A DNA stretch of 64,000 nt from Microbacterium sp. TPD7012 (GCF_003075395.1 NZ_QDFV01000003.1:62685-126684), one strand, 5' to 3'; positions 8,793 to 18,695 are shown, counted from the stretch's first letter. Made by a program: numbers and translations. Notes: generated by a model not told the origin, from the sequence alone.

Positions 8793-10928
8793 GTGACCGC
8801 CGAGTATTCCGCCCATCATCTCCAGGTGCTTGAGGGGCTCGAGGCTGTCCGCAAGCGCCCAGGCATGTACATCGGGTCGAACGGATCGCCCGGGCTCATG
8901 CACTGCCTCTGGGAAGTCATCGACAACGCCGTCGACGAAGCCGTCGCCGGCAACGGCGACAAGATCGACATCATCCTGCACGACGACGGCAGCGTCGAGG
9001 TCCACGACAAGGGTCGCGGCATCCCGGTCGACATCGAGCCGCGCACCGGTCTGAGCGGTGTCGAAGTGGTCTTCACCAAGCTGCACGCCGGCGGGAAGTT
9101 CGGCGGCGGCTCGTACGCGGCGTCGGGCGGTCTGCACGGAGTCGGAGCCTCCGTCGTGAACGCGCTCTCCGAGCGGCTCGACGTCGAGGTGGACCGCGGT
9201 GGCAAGGTCTACGCGATGTCGTTCCATCGCGGCGAACCCGGGATCTTCACCGACACGGGCGAGAAGCGGCCCGACGCCCCCTTCCGTCCCTTCGAGGACA
9301 AGAGCGAGCTGCGCGTCATCGGCAAGGCTCCCCGGGGCGTGACCGGCACCCGGATCAGGTACTGGGCCGACCGGCAGATCTTCACGAAGGATGCCGCCTT
9401 CCAGCTGAAGGACCTCGAGACGCGCGCTCGTCAGACGGCGTTCCTCGTGCCCGGACTCGAGATCCTGGTCCGCGACGATCGCGATCGCGGACCCCAGGCC
9501 GCCCCGGCATCCGAAGAAGGCGGGCTGGCCGCCGTCGTCGACGAGGTGCCGCGCGAGATCTCCTACCGCTACGAGGGCGGCATCTCCGAGTTCGTCGACT
9601 ATCTCGCGACCGATCCTCCTGTCACCGACAACTGGCGCATCCAGGGGGAGGGCACCTTCAAGGAGACCGTCCCCGTGCTGCAGGCCGACGGCCACATGAT
9701 CGCCACCGAGGTGGAGCGGGTCTGCGCCGTCGACATCGCGCTGCGCTGGGGAACCGGCTACGACACCACGGTGCGCTCCTTCGTCAACATCATCGCGACG
9801 CCCAAGGGCGGCACGCACCAGCAGGGCTTCGAGCAGGAGCTCCTGAAGGCTCTGCGCGCGCAGGTCGAGCAGAACGCCCGCCGGCTCAAGGTCGGCAACG
9901 ACAAGCTCGAGAAGGACGACGTGCTCGCGGGTCTCACCGCCGTGCTCACGGTCAACGTGCCCGAGCCGCAGTTCGAGGGCCAGACGAAAGAGGTGCTCGG
10001 GACGCCCGCCGTGCGGCAGATCGTCGCGCAGGTGCTCCGCAAGGATCTCGCGCAGCGCTTCACCTCGACCAAGCGCGACGACAAGAACCAGGCGTCGCAG
10101 CTGCTCGACAAGATCGTCTCCGAGATGAAGGCGCGCGTCTCGGCGCGTGCGCACAAGGAGACGCAGCGTCGGAAGAACGCTCTGGAGTCCTCCACGCTGC
10201 CGACCAAGCTCGTCGACTGCCGCACCAACGAGGTCGAGCGCAGCGAGCTCTTCATCGTGGAGGGCGACTCGGCGCTCGGCACCGCCAAGAACGCCCGCAA
10301 CAGCGAGTTCCAGGCGCTGTTGCCGATCCGCGGCAAGATCCTCAACGTGCAGAAGGCCTCGGTCAGCGACATGCTGTCGAACGCCGAGTGCGCATCGATC
10401 ATCCAGGTGATCGGAGCCGGCTCCGGCCGCACGTTCGACATCGACGCCGCGCGGTACGGCAAGGTGATCCTGATGAGCGACGCCGACGTCGATGGTGCGC
10501 ACATCCGGACTCTCCTTCTGACGCTGTTCTTCCGGTACATGCGTCCGCTGATCGAGGATGGTCGCGTGTTCGCCGCCGTGCCGCCGCTGCACCGCGTGAT
10601 CGTGATGAACCCGGGCTCGAAGCCGAACGAGACGATCTACACGTACAGCGAGCAGGAGATGCACGCGCTGTTGGCGAAGCTCCGCAAGTCGGGCAAGCGC
10701 TGGCACGAGCCGATCCAGCGCTACAAGGGCCTCGGCGAGATGGATGCCGAGCAGCTGGCCAACACGACCATGGATCGTTCGGGGCGCCTGCTGCGCCGGG
10801 TGCGGATGGAGGATGCCGAGGCGGCCGGTCGCGTCTTCGAGCTGCTCATGGGCAACGAGGTCGCCCCGCGCCGCGAGTTCATCATCGATTCCTCCGGGCG
10901 TCTGTCGCGCGAGGCCATCGACGCCTGA
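8793..10928 (+). CDS. parE: DNA topoisomerase IV subunit B
   Basis: 711 residues from the GTG at 8793. Homology begins at SAHHLQVLEGLEAVRKRPGMYIG, and the upstream in-frame extension to 8556 does not resemble the family. Domains in order: GHKL ATPase with EVIDNAVDEAVAG and GRGIPVDI, transducer domain, then TOPRIM with VEGDSALGTAKNARN and the metal-binding MSDADVDGAHIRTL. The C-terminus has the QRYKGLGEMD motif. It pairs with ParC to decatenate chromosomes. The parC partner lies 5.3 kb away on the opposite strand, the two being separated by a lipid-type gene insert. A gyrase B assignment is less likely given the parC neighbour. Confidence 0.93.
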   Translation: MTAEYSAHHLQVLEGLEAVRKRPGMYIGSNGSPGLMHCLWEVIDNAVDEAVAGNGDKIDIILHDDGSVEVHDKGRGIPVDIEPRTGLSGVEVVFTKLHAGGKFGGGSYAASGGLHGVGASVVNALSERLDVEVDRGGKVYAMSFHRGEPGIFTDTGEKRPDAPFRPFEDKSELRVIGKAPRGVTGTRIRYWADRQIFTKDAAFQLKDLETRARQTAFLVPGLEILVRDDRDRGPQAAPASEEGGLAAVVDEVPREISYRYEGGISEFVDYLATDPPVTDNWRIQGEGTFKETVPVLQADGHMIATEVERVCAVDIALRWGTGYDTTVRSFVNIIATPKGGTHQQGFEQELLKALRAQVEQNARRLKVGNDKLEKDDVLAGLTAVLTVNVPEPQFEGQTKEVLGTPAVRQIVAQVLRKDLAQRFTSTKRDDKNQASQLLDKIVSEMKARVSARAHKETQRRKNALESSTLPTKLVDCRTNEVERSELFIVEGDSALGTAKNARNSEFQALLPIRGKILNVQKASVSDMLSNAECASIIQVIGAGSGRTFDIDAARYGKVILMSDADVDGAHIRTLLLTLFFRYMRPLIEDGRVFAAVPPLHRVIVMNPGSKPNETIYTYSEQEMHALLAKLRKSGKRWHEPIQRYKGLGEMDAEQLANTTMDRSGRLLRRVRMEDAEAAGRVFELLMGNEVAPRREFIIDSSGRLSREAIDA

Positions 10929-10933
10929 TCGCG

Positions 10934-12151
10934 TCAGCGGACCGTCGCGAGGGCTGCCTCGTAGACGCCGACGAGCGCGGCGCGATGCGTGGTCTGCGCG
11001 ACCTGCACGCGGTGCGCGACGGCGGCGGCGCTGAGTCTGGTCACCTCGGCGGGATCGTCGCGCAGCCCTGCCAGGGCGACGGCGAGGCCCGCGGCATCCG
11101 GAGTCGGCGTCACGCTCCCGCCGCCCGGCGGCAGGGTCTCCGCCAGATCGGGATCGGTGACGATCACGGGAAGACCGGAGGCGATCGCCTCGAGCAGCAC
11201 CATCGGCTGGTTGTCGAAGTCGAGCGAGCTCGAGACCAGCACGTGCGCCCGACGCATCGCCGCGAGGACCTCGGACTGCGGGACCGGGCCGTGCACGTGG
11301 ACGCGACCGTCGGCGCCGCCCGCCGCCCGCCGCGATACCGCACCTCGGGAGATCCCGTCGCCGTACAGGTGCGCCACGACGCCCGGCACCCGGGCGACGG
11401 CGTCGAGGAAGACCTCGGGGCGCTTCTCGGGTGACAGCCGTCCGCACCACATGACCTGCAGATGCTCGCCCGGGGCGACCGTGCGCGCGACGGGCTCGCC
11501 GATGTCGTCGAGCACGGACGCCTCGAGGCCGTTCGACAGCACCGTGATCGGGGTGTCGACGCCCTGGGCGAGGAGCTTCTCCGCGAAATGCGCGGACGGA
11601 ACGATCACCTGATCGGCATGGTTCGCCTGACTGACCATGAGCCGCCACATCCGCCGGGCCGTCCGCGTGCGGGTGTACGAGGACGTGACGTCGACCCGCG
11701 CACGCTCGTGGCTCATCCGCCGGCGGTGCATCCCGGCCAGCAGCGCCGTGGTCACGCTCGGCAGCGGGAGGACCGAGCTCGTGTAGACGTCGATCCGGCC
11801 GTGCATGGTCTGCACGATCGGGATGCCCGACGCCCTGGCGGCCTCGAACCCCGCCAGCGCGGCGAACATCTCGGTGTGCACGTGCACGACGTCGACCGCG
11901 CGGCGGCGCAGCTCGTCCTGCAGGAACGCGGCGGCGGCCGTGGGCGTCCAGGTGAACGGGTAGCCGTCGGGGGCGAAGCCCCGGGCGGTCGGAAGCCGGA
12001 CGACGGCGGGATCGGAGCTCGGCGCGGAGAGCGGGGCGAAGACCAGGACGTCGTGTCCGTTCCGCTCCAGCTCCTCCCGGTGCGCCTTGATCACCGTCTG
12101 CACCCCGCCGAGCGTCGGCAGGTAGTAGTCGGTGACCATGGCGATGCGCAC
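10934..12151 (-). CDS. Glycosyltransferase family 4 protein
   Basis: 405 residues, GTG start. The N-terminal Rossmann domain begins with RIAMVTDYYLPTLGGVQTVI (sequence shape of GT4 mannosyl/glucosyltransferases such as PimB). The C-terminal domain has the nucleotide-sugar region LQVMWCGRLSPEKRPEVFLDAV and the acidic motif FDNQPMVLLEAIASGLPVI, corresponding to the E-x7-E catalytic/donor site. Acts on the cytosolic face of the membrane, probably on a lipid acceptor. It is divergent from the four-gene SDR-MBL-ligase-condensing operon with only 32 bp between start codons, so the two units may be co-regulated and the product glycosylated. Donor and acceptor unknown. Confidence 0.85.
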   Translation of the reverse strand: MRIAMVTDYYLPTLGGVQTVIKAHREELERNGHDVLVFAPLSAPSSDPAVVRLPTARGFAPDGYPFTWTPTAAAAFLQDELRRRAVDVVHVHTEMFAALAGFEAARASGIPIVQTMHGRIDVYTSSVLPLPSVTTALLAGMHRRRMSHERARVDVTSSYTRTRTARRMWRLMVSQANHADQVIVPSAHFAEKLLAQGVDTPITVLSNGLEASVLDDIGEPVARTVAPGEHLQVMWCGRLSPEKRPEVFLDAVARVPGVVAHLYGDGISRGAVSRRAAGGADGRVHVHGPVPQSEVLAAMRRAHVLVSSSLDFDNQPMVLLEAIASGLPVIVTDPDLAETLPPGGGSVTPTPDAAGLAVALAGLRDDPAEVTRLSAAAVAHRVQVAQTTHRAALVGVYEAALATVR

Positions 12152-12157
12152 CCCCTC

Positions 12158-12176
12158 AGACTAGGGCCGCTATGGT
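12158..12176. promoter_or_regulatory. Divergent -10 elements for the glycosyltransferase and the SDR operon
   Basis: Minus-strand TAGTCT (12163-12158) lies 6 nt before the glycosyltransferase GTG. Plus-strand TATGGT (12171-12176) lies 7 nt before the ATG at 12184. Both have leaderless spacing, and the two promoters must overlap within about 80 bp, allowing joint control. Confidence 0.45.
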
Positions 12177-12183
12177 GAGGAGC

Positions 12184-13173
12184 ATGTCCGGAGCCCGTGT
12201 GCTGGTGACGGGGGCGAGCGGGTTCCTCGGCGGTCACGTCGTGCGTGATCTGCGGGCACACGGGTTCGAGGTGTTCGCCGCCGGACGCGATGCTGCCGCC
12301 CTCGCCGCGGTCGCCGACGGGGAGCACCGCGTCATCGGCGATCTGGCGTCTCTCGCGTCTGCGGAGCTCCCGGTCGACGCGGTGATCCACTGCGCCGCCC
12401 TCTCGACGCCCTGGGGACCATGGAAGGCGTTCCGCGAGGCGAACATCGAGGGCACGGCGCACGTCGTCGAGTTCGCCCGCCGCAACGGCGTGCGCCGCAT
12501 CGTGCACGTCTCCTCGCCGAGCGTCTACGCGGCGCCGCGCGATCGCCTCGCCATCCGCGAGGACGATGTGGACCACGGCAACCGCCTCAACGGATACATC
12601 CGCTCGAAGATCGCCGCCGAGGGCCTTCTCCAGGATGCTCGCCGCGCGGCCGCGTTCCCCGAGCTCGTGATCGTGCGACCCCGGGGGCTCATCGGCGCCG
12701 GCGACCCGAGCCTGGTCCCGCGTCTGCTCGACGTGCATCGTCGTGTCGGGATCCCTCTGTTCGACGGGGGAGGGAACCTGATCGACGTCACGGCTGTCGA
12801 GAACGTGGCGACCGCCCTCCGGCTCGCGCTCGATGCCGGCGATCCCGCGGGCGGCGTGTACAACATCAGCAACGACGATCCTCGTCCGTTCCGCGACCTG
12901 CTCGCCGAACTGCTGCGGCTCGTGGGGGAGACGCCCCGGATGCGCCCCATGAGCAGACGGTTCGCGTGGGTACTGGCGGCGGTCCTCGAGGCCGTCTTCC
13001 GGGTGGTGCCGGGTCGCCCGGAACCGCCGCTCACCCGCTACACGCTCAGCACGATCGCGTACTCGCAGACGCTCGATCTGACGCGGGCGAAGGCCGAGCT
13101 CGGCTACCGACCGCTCGTCTCGCTCGACGAGGCGCTCGCCCGTGCGGCGGCCGATCAGAGGGCGCACGCATGA
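12184..13173 (+). CDS. NAD(P)-dependent epimerase/dehydratase, 3-beta-hydroxysteroid-dehydrogenase type (OleD-like)
   Basis: 329 residues; ATG at 12184 preferred over 12172 because of the -10 spacing and GAGGAG just upstream. Extended SDR fold: nucleotide-binding GASGFLGGHVV at residue 9, HVSSPSVYA around 110, and catalytic Tyr-Lys in NGYIRSK (YxxxK). The 3-beta-HSD-like C-terminal half includes the RPRGLIGAGDPSLVPRLL segment also found in OleD reductases. Probable role is reduction of a beta-keto acyl intermediate. It overlaps the MBL gene by ATGA and belongs to a tightly coupled operon ending in a KAS III-like enzyme. Assignment to an olefin/beta-lactone-like route is inference from context. 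Confidence 0.8.
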   Translation: MSGARVLVTGASGFLGGHVVRDLRAHGFEVFAAGRDAAALAAVADGEHRVIGDLASLASAELPVDAVIHCAALSTPWGPWKAFREANIEGTAHVVEFARRNGVRRIVHVSSPSVYAAPRDRLAIREDDVDHGNRLNGYIRSKIAAEGLLQDARRAAAFPELVIVRPRGLIGAGDPSLVPRLLDVHRRVGIPLFDGGGNLIDVTAVENVATALRLALDAGDPAGGVYNISNDDPRPFRDLLAELLRLVGETPRMRPMSRRFAWVLAAVLEAVFRVVPGRPEPPLTRYTLSTIAYSQTLDLTRAKAELGYRPLVSLDEALARAAADQRAHA

Positions 13174-13967
13174 GCGCGCGGCTGCGGCACTACGTCTGCG
13201 GGAGCACGGCGCACGACCTCTCCGCCATGTTCCGCGGCGGCGCGCACGAGTCGCGCGAGTTCCCCTCCGGTGTCTTCCTCTTCGACGGACCGGAGGGTCG
13301 CCGCGTCCTCTTCGACACGGGCTATGCGCCGGGAGCATGGGACACCGGGTGGCGGGGCGCCGCGTACCGCCGTCTGCTCCCGCCCCAGGTCGCACCCGAC
13401 GACGACATCGCTCGACAGCTGGCCGACGACGGCGTCGATCCGTCATCCGTCACCCACGTCGTGCTCTCCCACCTGCACCCCGATCACATCGGCGGGATCC
13501 GGCGATTCCCGGGGGCGACGTTCGTGATCACCGCCGGACAGCGCAGGTCGCTGGCGGCGCCGCGGCTGCGTACCGGCATCCTCACCGGACTGCTCCCGGA
13601 CTGGTTCGACGATGCGACGCGGATCGTCCTCGACGACGCCGACTTCCCCGTGCGGCACGTCGGCGGCATCGCGCTGCGGGGCGCCGACCTCTTCGGAGAC
13701 GGCTCCTATCTCGTCGTAGATCTCCCCGGACACGCGGACGGGCACATCGGCGCCCTGGTGGACGGGCGCGTCCTGCTCGCCGGCGATGCCGCCTGGGGGC
13801 GAGACCTGCTCGGGGCGACCGCCGACCTCCGCACGATCCCTCGAGCCGTGCAGCACGATCACCGCGCCTATCGCCGCACGGCGGCACTGCTGGAGGATGC
13901 GTCCGCCGCCGGCATCCGCATCGTCTGCAGCCACGACCCCCTCGGCGCGAAGGAGCTGCTGGACTGA
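13170..13967 (+). CDS. MBL-fold metallo-hydrolase
   Basis: 265 residues, soluble. Zinc-binding motif HLHPDH at residues 101-106, a distal GHADGHIG histidine near 190, LLAGDAAW around 205, and CSHDPLG near the end. This is the lactonase/glyoxalase-II-like pattern (HxHxDH...H...D...H). Starts on the ATGA overlapping the SDR stop and its own stop overlaps the next start, so it is translationally coupled on both sides. In this setting it might open a lactone or thioester made by its neighbours; the substrate cannot be told from sequence. Confidence 0.85.
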   Translation: MSARLRHYVCGSTAHDLSAMFRGGAHESREFPSGVFLFDGPEGRRVLFDTGYAPGAWDTGWRGAAYRRLLPPQVAPDDDIARQLADDGVDPSSVTHVVLSHLHPDHIGGIRRFPGATFVITAGQRRSLAAPRLRTGILTGLLPDWFDDATRIVLDDADFPVRHVGGIALRGADLFGDGSYLVVDLPGHADGHIGALVDGRVLLAGDAAWGRDLLGATADLRTIPRAVQHDHRAYRRTAALLEDASAAGIRIVCSHDPLGAKELLD

Positions 13968-15268
13968 TGTCGACGGTGCGCATCCTGCGGGAGTTCGTCG
14001 CTGTGCGGTGGGTGCGGCGTCTGCGCACGCGCGCCGCGGTCGAACGGCGCCAGGCGAGGCTCCTGCGGCGTCATCTGCGTTTCCTGCGCCGCCGATCGCC
14101 GTACTTCGGACGACTGCTCGAGACGCACTCCTTCGCGCAGCTCCCGCTCATGGACAAGAGCGTGATGATGGGTCGCTTCGACGAGATCAACACGGTCGGC
14201 GTGCAGCGCGACGAGGCGCTGGCCCTGGCCATCGCGAACGAGCGGTCCCGCGAGTTCGACGCCGACCTGGGGGAGAACTCGGTCGGCCTCTCCAGCGGCA
14301 CCAGCGGACACCGTGGACTCTTCATCGTCAGCCCCAGGGAGCGGGACGCCTGGGTCGGCACCGTGCTCGCGCGGACGCTGCCGCGTGGACGACTCACGGG
14401 CCATCGCATCGCGCTCTTCCTGCGCGCCGACAACAGCCTGTACGAATCGGTCGGCTCCAAGGCGGTGTCGTTCTCCTACTTCGACGTGTACGCCGACATG
14501 GACGAGAACATCCGCCGCCTCGAGGCCTTCCGGCCGACCATCCTCGTCGCACCGCCGTCTGTCCTCCGCCTGATCGCCCGTGCGGCGGATGCCGATCGCC
14601 TCGGGACCGTTCCGCAGAAGGTGTACGCGGTCGCCGAGGTGCTCGAGATCGCGGACGAGGCGCGCATCGCCACGTCGCTGCGCCAGTCGAGGATCCACCA
14701 GCTCTATCAGTGCACCGAGGGCTTCCTCGCGCACACCTGTGAGGCGGGCGTGATCCACCTGAACGAGGACAGCGTCATCGTCGAGCGCGAGCAGCTCGAC
14801 GACCGGCGGTTCACGCCGATCGTCACGGATATCCGCCGCCGCGCGCAGCCGATCGTGCGCTACCGTCTCGGCGACGTGCTCCGTGCCCGCACCGAGCCGT
14901 GTCCGTGCGGGAGCGCCCTCGCGGCGATCGAGCGCATCGAGGGGCGGGAGGGGGACACCCTGGTGTTCCGCGGGCTCGACGGCCGCCGTGTCCCGGTGTT
15001 CGCCGACGTGATGTCGCGCGCGCTGCTCTATGCCGAGGGGTTCGACGAGTATCGAGTGGTGCAGACGAACGCGTCGCTCCTCGAGATCTCCCTGGACGTG
15101 CTCGATGATCGGACGACGGGCAGCGTCACCGCCGAAGTGCAGGCTCTCGCCGAGCGACTGGGCTGCGAGCGGCCGGAGATCGTCTTCCTGCCGTACACGC
15201 GGGACGGATCGGTGAAGCTGCGCCGAGTGGCGCGGACCTGGAGGGGGGATGCCGATGAGGAACTGTGA
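13967..15268 (+). CDS. Adenylate-forming enzyme related to F390 synthetase and phenylacetate-CoA ligase
   Basis: 433 residues. P-loop SSGTSGHRG near residue 105, the second core motif YQCTEGFLA around 245, and RYRLGDVL near 295, all as in the PaaK/F390-synthetase branch of the ANL superfamily. A CPCG pair around 310 is also typical. The N-terminus is very Arg-rich (about residues 5-45), suggesting membrane or nucleic acid proximity. The C-terminal domain is shorter than in PaaK. Overlaps MBL upstream by one base and the condensing enzyme by 20 bp. It probably activates a carboxylic acid as AMP-ester; in olefin clusters OleC occupies the equivalent place, but this is a different ANL subfamily. 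Confidence 0.78.
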   Translation: MSTVRILREFVAVRWVRRLRTRAAVERRQARLLRRHLRFLRRRSPYFGRLLETHSFAQLPLMDKSVMMGRFDEINTVGVQRDEALALAIANERSREFDADLGENSVGLSSGTSGHRGLFIVSPRERDAWVGTVLARTLPRGRLTGHRIALFLRADNSLYESVGSKAVSFSYFDVYADMDENIRRLEAFRPTILVAPPSVLRLIARAADADRLGTVPQKVYAVAEVLEIADEARIATSLRQSRIHQLYQCTEGFLAHTCEAGVIHLNEDSVIVEREQLDDRRFTPIVTDIRRRAQPIVRYRLGDVLRARTEPCPCGSALAAIERIEGREGDTLVFRGLDGRRVPVFADVMSRALLYAEGFDEYRVVQTNASLLEISLDVLDDRTTGSVTAEVQALAERLGCERPEIVFLPYTRDGSVKLRRVARTWRGDADEEL

Positions 15269-16187
15269 GATCGTCGGCTGGGGCAGCGTGCTGCCGCAGC
15301 AGACCGTGCGCTTCGGCGACGAGGTGCGCTATCGCATCGCGGAGGACGTGTCGCATCTGGACATGCTTGCCGGCGCGTGCGAGCGGGCGCTGGCTCGCGC
15401 CGGCATCGGCATCGAGGACGTGGATCTCGTCCTCGGGGCGTCGGCGGCGGGCATCCAGCCCATCCCGTGCACGGCGGCACTGGTCCTCGAGAGACTGACC
15501 CTCGAGGGGCATGCGGCGGCGTTCGACGTGAATTCGACCTGCACCAGCTTCATCACGGCGCTCGACGTCGCGTCGCGGTACCTCGACTCCGGCGATCACG
15601 AGACGATCCTCGTGTTCTCGGGAGACGTCGGGACACGGTTCCTGAATCCCGCCCAGCGCGAGAGTTACGAGCTGTTCAGCGATGCCGCCGCGGCCGTCGT
15701 GCTGCGCCGATCGGACGACCCGTCGCGGGGCGTGATCGCCAGTGCTCAGCAGACCTGGCCTGCCTATGCGCACGATACGGAGATCCGTGGCGGGCTGTCG
15801 CGCTCACCGGCGCAGCTCTATGCGGAGGCCGACCCCGGCGACTACCTCTTCGACATGGACGGCCGTCGTGCGCTCCTCGGCATGATGCGCGTCCTGCCGG
15901 GATTCTTCGAGCGGTTCCATGAACGCCACGGCATCGACTACGACGACGTGGCGCTGTGGGTCCCGCATCAGGCCTCTGCCGCGCTCGGACCCATGCTCGA
16001 CCGTCTCGGCATCCCGGCGGAGCGCCGCGTCGACGAGGTCGCCGCGTTCGGGAACATGGTGTCGGCCTCGGTGCCGTTCATGCTGACCCGGGCTCTCGAG
16101 GCGGGCCGTGTGGGCGCCGGCGACATCGTGATCCTCTGCGGAACCGCCGCCGGGCTCACCGCGAACGTGCTCGCGCTGCGTCTCTGA
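15249..16187 (+). CDS. 3-oxoacyl-ACP synthase III (KAS III/FabH)-like condensing enzyme
   Basis: 312 residues; ATG at 15249 behind GGGGGG, alternative ATG at 15255. The complete catalytic triad of KAS III enzymes is visible: C98 in NSTCTSF, H240 in VPHQAS and N269 in FGNMVSAS. The fold begins at EIVGWGSVLPQQTV, as in FabH. It is last in a coupled operon with SDR, MBL and adenylate-forming genes and not near fab genes, so it is unlikely to be the housekeeping FabH. It more likely condenses acyl groups into a specialised lipid or ketone, as OleA does. Acyl substrates unknown. Confidence 0.82.
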   Translation: MPMRNCEIVGWGSVLPQQTVRFGDEVRYRIAEDVSHLDMLAGACERALARAGIGIEDVDLVLGASAAGIQPIPCTAALVLERLTLEGHAAAFDVNSTCTSFITALDVASRYLDSGDHETILVFSGDVGTRFLNPAQRESYELFSDAAAAVVLRRSDDPSRGVIASAQQTWPAYAHDTEIRGGLSRSPAQLYAEADPGDYLFDMDGRRALLGMMRVLPGFFERFHERHGIDYDDVALWVPHQASAALGPMLDRLGIPAERRVDEVAAFGNMVSASVPFMLTRALEAGRVGAGDIVILCGTAAGLTANVLALRL

Positions 16188-16209
16188 TGCCGAGGGCGTC
16201 GCCCATCGG

Positions 16210-18651
16210 TCAGACGATCGTGCGGCCGATGCTGCCGATGACCCCGTCGATCGGCTGACCGGAGGCGTCACGACGTGCGCCGGGCTCGGGGAGCTTGCGC
16301 ACCGCGCCGGTCGGGTCGACGGCCTGCGCGGGGTTCGGCCCGACCCAGGCGACCGTGAGACGGTCCTCGCCCTTCAGGAACGAGTGCGCCCGAACGCCGC
16401 CGGTCGCGCGTCCCTTCGCCGGGTACTCGGTGAACGCCGAGACCTTGGCCCGACCGGGGTCGGTGCCCGGCAGGATGCTGTCGCCGCCCGAGACCGTCGC
16501 GACGACCGCGTCGGAGCCCGCGGCGACCACGCCGAAGAAGAGGACGGAGGCACCGGCGGAGAGCTTGACGCCCGCCATTCCGCCGGCAGGGGCACCCTGC
16601 GGACGGACCGCGGACGCCGCGAAGTGCAGCAGCTGCGCATCGGTCGTCACGAAGACGAGCTCGGCATCGTCCGCTGCCTCCGCCGCACCGACCACCGTGT
16701 CACCGGGCTTCATGCCGATGACTTCGAGCTCGGGGCGGACCGGGAGGGCCGACGGGACGATTCGCTTCACGGTGCCCTGAGCCGTGCCGAGCGCGATCGG
16801 CGTCTCGCTGTTGAAGCGCACGAAGCCGATGATCCGCTCGTTCTTCGACAGGAGGCCGAGATAGTCGCGCAGAGGCGTCCCCGCCGCGAGCTGCACCGAT
16901 GTCGCCGGCACGGACGGCAGGTCGACGGGGGAGAAGCGCATGACACGCCCTGCGCTGGTCAGCGCGCCGAGCTCCGCGCGCACCGTCGTCTCGACGGTCG
17001 TCAGGATCGCGTCGTGCTTGCTCCGACGGGCCGGAACACTCAGCTCCTGCCCCTCGACGAGATCGACGCGCACGGCGCGGCCGGTCGTGGAGAGCACGAG
17101 CACGGTCGGGGCGTCGGCGATCTGCAGATCGACCGATCCCTTCGTGGCGCGCGGCTTCGGGGGAGCGGCGTTCATGAGGAGGGTGCGACGCGGGGTGCCG
17201 TAGGCATCGGCGGCGGCATCGAGCTCCCGGGCGACGACCGCTCGGAGGAGCACCGGGCTCTCCAGCAGTTCGCGCAGCGCGGCGATCTCCGCGAGCAGGG
17301 AGTCCCGCTCCGCCTCCAGCTCGATGCGGGAGAACTTGGTGAGTCGACGCAGGCGCAGCTCGAGGATGTACTCGGCCTGCAGCTCGCTGAGGTCGAACAC
17401 CGAGCGCAGCCGGGTGCGGGCCTGCTCGGAGTCGTCGGACGAGCGGATGACCTGGATGACCTCGTCGATGTCGAGGATCGCGATGAGAAGTCCCTCGACC
17501 AGGTGCAGTCGCTCCTCGCGACGCGCCAGACGGTAGCGGCTGCGACGCGTGATGACCTCGAGACGGTGGCCGACGTAGACGCTCAGCATCTCCTTGAGGC
17601 CGAGCGTGCGCGGCTGCCCGTCGACGAGGGCGACGTTGTTGATGCTGAAGGAGTCCTCCAGCGGCGTCAGCCGGTAGAGCTGATCGAGGACGGCGTTGGG
17701 GTCGAAGCCGGTCTTGATGCCGATCGCGACGCGCAGTCCGTGGTTGCGGTCGGTGAGGTCGGTGACGTCGCTGATCCCCTGCAGCTTCTTCGCCTGGACC
17801 GCGTCACGGATCTTCTCGATGAGGCGCTCCGGGCCGACCATGTAGGGCAGCTCCGAGACGATGATGCCGGTCCGCCGCGGACCGAGCGGCTCGACCGAGA
17901 CCTTGCCGCGCACCTTGAGCGCGCCGCGGCCGTTCGTGTACGCGTCCTTGACGCCGTCGAGGCCCATCAGGATGCCGCCGGACGGGAAGTCCGGACCCGG
18001 GACGAACTCCATGAGCTCCTCGGTGGTGGCATCCGGGTTCTCGAGCAGGTGCGTCGCGGCGGCGACGACCTCGATGAGGTTGTGCGGCGCCATGTTGGTC
18101 GCCATGCCGACGGCGATGCCGCTGGCGCCGTTGACGAGGAGGTTCGGGAAGGCCGCCGGCAGCACCGCCGGCTGCTGGAACTGCCCGTCGTAGTTCGGGA
18201 TGAAGTCGACGACGTCCTCGTCGAGGTTCTCGGTCAGAGCCATCGCGGGGGCTGCGAGGCGGGCCTCGGTGTATCGCGCGGCGGCCGGGCCGTCGTCGAG
18301 CGAGCCGAAGTTGCCGTGCCCGTCGACCAGCGGCACGCGCAGCGCCCACTCCTGGGCGAGCCGCACGAGGGCGTCGTAGATCGCGGTGTCGCCGTGAGGG
18401 TGCAGCTTTCCCATGACCTCGCCGACGACACGGGCGCTCTTGACGTGGCCGCGATCGGGACGCAGGCCCATCTCGGCCATCTGGTACAGGATGCGGCGCT
18501 GCACGGGCTTCAGACCGTCGCGCGCGTCGGGCAGGGCGCGCGAGTAGATCACCGAGTACGCGTACTCGAGGAACGAGCCCTGCATCTCGCTTCCGAGGTC
18601 GATGTCCTGGATGCGTTCCTCGACGGGCTCGGGCGGCGGGGTTTTCGGCAT
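16210..18651 (-). CDS. parC: DNA topoisomerase IV subunit A
   Basis: 813 residues. The N-terminal winged-helix domain contains the catalytic tyrosine in [10 protein letters not shown], preceded by [20 protein letters not shown]. The tower/coiled-coil domain runs to about residue 490, followed by a beta-pinwheel domain of repeated GxxV/L blades. The GyrA-box-like QGTVKRI is seen, but the pinwheel is that of a ParC-type subunit. Convergent with the KAS III gene (22 bp apart). It works with ParE at 8793-10928. Confidence 0.93.
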   Translation of the reverse strand: MPKTPPPEPVEERIQDIDLGSEMQGSFLEYAYSVIYSRALPDARDGLKPVQRRILYQMAEMGLRPDRGHVKSARVVGEVMGKLHPHGDTAIYDALVRLAQEWALRVPLVDGHGNFGSLDDGPAAARYTEARLAAPAMALTENLDEDVVDFIPNYDGQFQQPAVLPAAFPNLLVNGASGIAVGMATNMAPHNLIEVVAAATHLLENPDATTEELMEFVPGPDFPSGGILMGLDGVKDAYTNGRGALKVRGKVSVEPLGPRRTGIIVSELPYMVGPERLIEKIRDAVQAKKLQGISDVTDLTDRNHGLRVAIGIKTGFDPNAVLDQLYRLTPLEDSFSINNVALVDGQPRTLGLKEMLSVYVGHRLEVITRRSRYRLARREERLHLVEGLLIAILDIDEVIQVIRSSDDSEQARTRLRSVFDLSELQAEYILELRLRRLTKFSRIELEAERDSLLAEIAALRELLESPVLLRAVVARELDAAADAYGTPRRTLLMNAAPPKPRATKGSVDLQIADAPTVLVLSTTGRAVRVDLVEGQELSVPARRSKHDAILTTVETTVRAELGALTSAGRVMRFSPVDLPSVPATSVQLAAGTPLRDYLGLLSKNERIIGFVRFNSETPIALGTAQGTVKRIVPSALPVRPELEVIGMKPGDTVVGAAEAADDAELVFVTTDAQLLHFAASAVRPQGAPAGGMAGVKLSAGASVLFFGVVAAGSDAVVATVSGGDSILPGTDPGRAKVSAFTEYPAKGRATGGVRAHSFLKGEDRLTVAWVGPNPAQAVDPTGAVRKLPEPGARRDASGQPIDGVIGSIGRTIV

Positions 18652-18695
18652 GGACTTCCTGGGGGCGTAGAGGAGCCTGTGTCAGACTGGCTCGG

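Noticed and set aside
8706..11648. 980-residue minus-strand open frame across parE
   Set aside because: Antisense to parE and part of the glycosyltransferase in another frame; no recognisable motif.
15249..16187. Condensing enzyme as housekeeping FabH
   Set aside because: Not near fatty-acid synthase genes and embedded in a coupled operon with SDR, MBL and ligase genes; the active-site loop NSTCTSF differs from usual FabH.
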